A stretch of 50,203 nt of DNA from JACKLD01 sp049297695. GTDB lineage: Bacteria; Pseudomonadota; Alphaproteobacteria; UBA2136; UBA6156. The notes under the pieces are model-generated. The model did no database searches. It saw only the letters and a list, made by a program, of their open reading frames with translations, and was not told the DNA's origin. The stretch is taken from positions 1 through 50,203 of the forward strand of contig JBAQUT010000046.1 of the NCBI GenBank assembly GCA_049297695.1, written 5' to 3'. Of the stretch, positions 47,088-50,203 are shown one piece after another. How positions within the stretch are numbered: position 1 is the first letter of the stretch; each line of letters starts with the position of its first letter. A program made the position numbers and the translations under genes.

Positions 47088-47107
47088 GGTATCTTATTCC
47101 AACACGC

Positions 47108-49195
47108 TTACGCGTTGCGGGATTTTTGAATTTCCAGCGCCACGTTGGCGGGCACGGGTTCGTAGTGGTCAAACTCCATGCTGGGGCTGGCGCGGCCTTG
47201 AGTAAGGCTGCGGAGCGTGGTGACGTAGCCGAACAGGTTGGCCAGCGGCACTTGGGCGCGCACCACCGTTTGGCCGAACACGTCTTCCGTGCCTTGGATC
47301 ATGCCGCGGCGGCTGGAGATATCACCAATCACGTCGCCCATGAAGTCGGTGGGAGTGGTGACTTCCAGCTTCATGATGGGTTCCAGAATTTGGGGCATGC
47401 AGCGCCGTACGGCTTCCTTCACGGCCAATATACCAGCCATTTTGAACGCCATTTCGCTACTATCCACATCGTGGTAGCTACCGTCAAACACGGTGGCTTT
47501 TACGTCCACCACGGGGAAGCCGGCCAACATACCGTTTTTGAGGGCTTCTTCCACACCTTCTTCCACGGCAGGCACGTATTCTTTGGGGATAGAACCGCCC
47601 ACGATGTCGTTCACAAACTCAAAGCCCTTGCCCTTTTCGTTGGGTTCAAAGCGAACCCAGGCATGACCGAATTGACCGCGACCACCGGACTGTTTGACGT
47701 GTTTGCCTTCGCACTCGGCCGCCTTGGTGATGGTTTCGCGGTAGGCCACTTGCGGCGCGCCGATGTTCACTTCCACCTTATGCTCGCGCTTCATGCGGTC
47801 CATCATGATTTCCAGGTGAAGTTCGCCCACACCGGCAATGATGGTTTGGCCGCTTTCGGCATCGGTAAAGGCGCGGAACGAAGGGTCTTCGGCCATGAGT
47901 TTACCCAAGGCAATCCCCATTTTTTCCTGCATATCTTTCGTTTTAGGCTCAATAGCTTGGCTAATTACGGGGTCCATGGCCTTGATGTTTTCCAGCAAGT
48001 ACGGGTTCTTTTCATCGCACAGGGTCTCGCCGGTGCGGGTGTCTTTCATCCCGATCAACGCCGCAATATCGCCGGCGCGGATTTCGGTCACTTCTTCGCG
48101 CTTGTTGGCGTGCATTTTCACAATCCGGCCCACGCGCTCAGTTTTGCCGCGTGTGCTGTTGAAAATGGCGGTTCCGCTGGAAATGACGCCCGTGTAAACG
48201 CGTACGAACGTGATGGTACCCACAAACGGATCGGTGGCGATTTTAAACGCCAGCGCGGCCAAGGGTTGGTCGTCGCCCACTTTCAGGGTGAGCATTTTGC
48301 CGTCGCTGTCAGGCACTTCGGCTTCCAGGTTTTTGTCGGCAATTTCGGTCGGGTTGGGCAGGTAGTCCAACACGGCGTCCAGCAAGGGTTGCACGCCTTT
48401 GTTTTTGAAGCTTGACCCGCAAATAACGGGGAAGATTTTCATCTCGATCGTGCCCTTGCGGATGCAGGCCTTCAACGTGGCTTCATCGGGCTCGGTGCCT
48501 TCCAAGTAGGCGTTCATGGCGGCTTCGTCGTGTTCCACCACGCTGTCGATCATGTTGGCGCGCCATTTTTTGGCTTCTTCCAGGTTTTCGGCGGGGATTT
48601 CCACTTCATCCCACGTGGCGCCCAGCTCTTCACCTTTCCAGATGAGGGCTTTCATGCGCACAAGGTCGATAATCCCTTTGAAGTAATCTTCTTTGCCCAC
48701 AGGCAGTTGGATGGGCACGGCGTTGGCGCGGAGGCGTTCGCGGATCATTTCGACCCCGCGCAAGAAGTCGGCGCCGACGCGGTCCATTTTGTTGATGTAG
48801 CACAAGCGTGGCACGCCGTAGTTGTTGGCGTGGCCCCAGTTGGTTTCGGATTGGGGTTCGACGCCCGATACGGAGCAGAAGGTGGCAATCAAACCATCCA
48901 GCACGCGCACGGAACGTTTCACTTCAATGTTGAAGTCGATGTGGCCGGGCGTATCGATCAGGTTGATCTGGTAGCCTTTCCAGTGGGCCGTAGTGGCGGC
49001 GGAGGTGATGGTGATCCCGCGCTCTTGCTCTTGCTCCATCCAGTCCATGGTGGCGGCGCCTTCGTGCACTTCGCCGATTTTATGCACGCGGCCCGTGTAG
49101 TACAAAATGCGCTCGCTGGTGGTGGTTTTCCCCGCGTCCACGTGGGCCATGATGCCGATGTTGCGGAATTTATCAAAAGGTAGGGTACGGGCCAT
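47108..49195 (-). CDS. fusA: Elongation factor G
   Basis: EF-G is the GTPase that drives translocation and, with RRF, ribosome recycling. The 695-residue product has G1 GIMAHVDAGKTTTSERI, G2/G3 RGITITSAATTAHW and LIDTPGHIDF, G4 INKMDRVGADF, and domains II-V ending SMEFDHYEPVPANVALEIQK. No paralogue is seen. In most proteobacteria fusA lies between rpsG and tuf, near rpsJ. Here neither rpsG nor tuf is adjacent, so the str operon is split. The Shine-Dalgarno (GGAG) is rather far from the ATG. Confidence 0.98.
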   Translation of the reverse strand: MARTLPFDKFRNIGIMAHVDAGKTTTSERILYYTGRVHKIGEVHEGAATMDWMEQEQERGITITSAATTAHWKGYQINLIDTPGHIDFNIEVKRSVRVLDGLIATFCSVSGVEPQSETNWGHANNYGVPRLCYINKMDRVGADFLRGVEMIRERLRANAVPIQLPVGKEDYFKGIIDLVRMKALIWKGEELGATWDEVEIPAENLEEAKKWRANMIDSVVEHDEAAMNAYLEGTEPDEATLKACIRKGTIEMKIFPVICGSSFKNKGVQPLLDAVLDYLPNPTEIADKNLEAEVPDSDGKMLTLKVGDDQPLAALAFKIATDPFVGTITFVRVYTGVISSGTAIFNSTRGKTERVGRIVKMHANKREEVTEIRAGDIAALIGMKDTRTGETLCDEKNPYLLENIKAMDPVISQAIEPKTKDMQEKMGIALGKLMAEDPSFRAFTDAESGQTIIAGVGELHLEIMMDRMKREHKVEVNIGAPQVAYRETITKAAECEGKHVKQSGGRGQFGHAWVRFEPNEKGKGFEFVNDIVGGSIPKEYVPAVEEGVEEALKNGMLAGFPVVDVKATVFDGSYHDVDSSEMAFKMAGILAVKEAVRRCMPQILEPIMKLEVTTPTDFMGDVIGDISSRRGMIQGTEDVFGQTVVRAQVPLANLFGYVTTLRSLTQGRASPSMEFDHYEPVPANVALEIQKSRNA

Positions 49196-49313
49196 AATCA
49201 GAGTGCTCCAGATTGGTTGGTTGTTGGGGGCTGTTTAGCGGAGTTTGGGTGTTATGGCAAGGGGTTTGGGTGACATCTGTCAGGCATATTAAGGAGATTT
49301 ATTATAAGTATTT

Positions 49314-50147
49314 ATGACAACGACAGTTCCTGTCACAGATATTCAAATACAAGCTCTCATTGATGGAGCGCGAGACCTCTTGTCTAAACTTCCTACCCAC
49401 GCCCATGTTATAGGAATTGGGAATTCACCCTCATGGTTATTATATACAGCTGAAATGATTGCAAAAGATCAAAATCTCGAGAATATATCATTTGCTAACT
49501 TACCATTCTCTGGGAAAGCTTTATATGAATTGGAAGGTTGTTGGCACAGTGAGAGTGATTTGAGCGAAAATGATATTATTCAACAACACTTCAACAAACA
49601 CAAATATACCCCTTCTGACTTGCTTGAAAAAGAAAAACCATTGGTTTTCGTAGACTATCTTGAAAGTGCAAACGGTGCCATGACACCTATTGTCGCCCTT
49701 ATGCACCAAGCCGCACGTGAAGACCGACTTGATGATTTAAAATCCCGTATATCGACTATCATCAACATTGGCCCTGATATTGAAGGAAAACGAAGGCTTC
49801 GTCCAATCACTCGAGTTATGACGCGCCCATACGCTGACCCTTTTGATGATATTCTACTTCAGCCTGTTAAAGATGGAAGCCATCCTGATATTCTTAATAT
49901 TCCATGTACAAACCTTTCACGCGACTTTTATACCGAAATAGGAATTGACTGTAGTAAAGATAATCCAGGTTCACGACTTGTACCAAGTTTTTATCCACCA
50001 GGGACTACAGGGGTACTTCATTACCAAACTCCTGATTTAGATTTTATTCGTGATGTACAACAACGTATTTCCTGTGCCGTAAGAGGTAAAAGTAGCCAAA
50101 ACAACGATTCTTATTCAAACGATTTGGGATTTAGTTCTCGTTCATAA
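49314..50147 (+). CDS. AT-rich gene for a possible phosphoribosyltransferase-like protein
   Basis: The 277-residue product has no signal peptide. HVIGIGNSPSWLLYTAEMIA (residues about 30-50) looks like a first strand-loop-helix of a Rossmann-like fold. EKPLVFVDYLESANGAMTPI (about 107-126) resembles the PRPP-binding loop of phosphoribosyltransferases (hydrophobic strand, D-[DY], then a Gly-containing turn), so that fold is possible; it is not a close match to any member I know. It is far more AT-rich than fusA, like the other orphan genes. AAGGAG lies 17 nt before the ATG, too far to be ideal, while TATAAG lies 5 nt before it. A terminator follows at once. Confidence 0.65.
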   Translation: MTTTVPVTDIQIQALIDGARDLLSKLPTHAHVIGIGNSPSWLLYTAEMIAKDQNLENISFANLPFSGKALYELEGCWHSESDLSENDIIQQHFNKHKYTPSDLLEKEKPLVFVDYLESANGAMTPIVALMHQAAREDRLDDLKSRISTIINIGPDIEGKRRLRPITRVMTRPYADPFDDILLQPVKDGSHPDILNIPCTNLSRDFYTEIGIDCSKDNPGSRLVPSFYPPGTTGVLHYQTPDLDFIRDVQQRISCAVRGKSSQNNDSYSNDLGFSSRS

Positions 50148-50149
50148 CA

Positions 50150-50173
50150 AAAACCGCCTTGTGGCGGTTTTTT
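50150..50173 (+). terminator. Terminator after the AT-rich gene
   Basis: AAAACCGCC (50150-50158), loop TTGT, GGCGGTTTT (50163-50171) and more T. It begins 3 nt after the stop codon. Confidence 0.88.
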
Positions 50174-50191
50174 GTTGGGTGGGCATTGCGT

Positions 50192-50203
50192 GAGATGGCC
50201 ACG
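50192..50203. repeat. Partial REP-like palindromic element at the window edge
   Basis: GAGATGGCCACG is identical to the start of the composite repeat at 28498. It is cut off by the end of the window. Confidence 0.55.

Noticed and set aside
47126..48415. 429-codon plus-strand frame opposite fusA
   Set aside because: Shadow of fusA, whose motifs are complete.
4279..50203. Dispersed palindromes as a CRISPR array
   Set aside because: Copies are solitary, unevenly placed and lack regular spacers; no cas genes are present.

Overview
The window looks chromosomal, from a Gram-negative bacterium and most likely an alphaproteobacterium. The evidence is the secY-adk overlap inside the ribosomal cluster, a secA / M23 peptidase / parvulin lipoprotein neighbourhood, BamD and SufE homologues, and a ParA-like ATPase of a type I associate with Alphaproteobacteria. 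tRNA-His keeps the ordinary G-1:C73 pair, which argues against the Rhizobiales/Rhodobacterales/Caulobacterales group, so a deeper or less-studied alphaproteobacterial lineage is more likely. Most genes are GC-rich by eye, but a set of small orphan genes is clearly AT-rich. I could not name the genus.

Layout. 1-3.6 kb: tig, tRNA-His, a candidate small RNA, a secreted coiled-coil protein, tRNA-Leu(UAG) and yjjX. 3.6-14.4 kb (mostly minus strand): ligA carrying in-frame repeat insertions, recN, bamD, a diguanylate cyclase, a ParA-like ATPase with a histone-H1-like tail, dprA, two unknown envelope proteins and sufE. 14.5-25 kb: a KpsC/KpsS-like protein, a short cysS, gltX, secA, an M23 peptidase, a parvulin lipoprotein and an NCS1 permease. 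25-42 kb: a nearly complete S10-spc-alpha ribosomal protein cluster on the minus strand (rpsJ to rplQ, with secY, adk, infA and rpoA). 42-50 kb: a large proline/histidine-rich envelope protein, a His-rich periplasmic peptide divergent from a two-component system, a small lipoprotein-like gene, fusA, and an AT-rich gene with a possible phosphoribosyltransferase-like fold.

The most unusual feature is what has happened to the ribosomal cluster. Five small unrecognised genes sit inside it: after rplV, rpsH, rplF, rpsE and infA. Two are stitched in with stop/start couplings, including one flanked on both sides by TAATG overlaps. Two others directly follow an intrinsic terminator and begin a new transcription unit. 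rpmD (L30) is missing from its usual place, which is taken by one of these orphans. Many ribosomal proteins (L4, L5, L17, L22, L24, S5, S17) and IF-1 carry low-complexity terminal extensions, mostly Lys/Ala-rich.

A second theme is dispersed palindromic repeats. They lie between genes, directly after the CCA ends of both tRNAs, and in frame inside ligA. A third theme is promoter geometry: several genes have a -10 element followed by about 6 nt and then ATG, which predicts leaderless mRNAs. A three-hairpin transcript with its own promoter and terminator (about 1816-1897, plus strand) is the best candidate for a new noncoding RNA.
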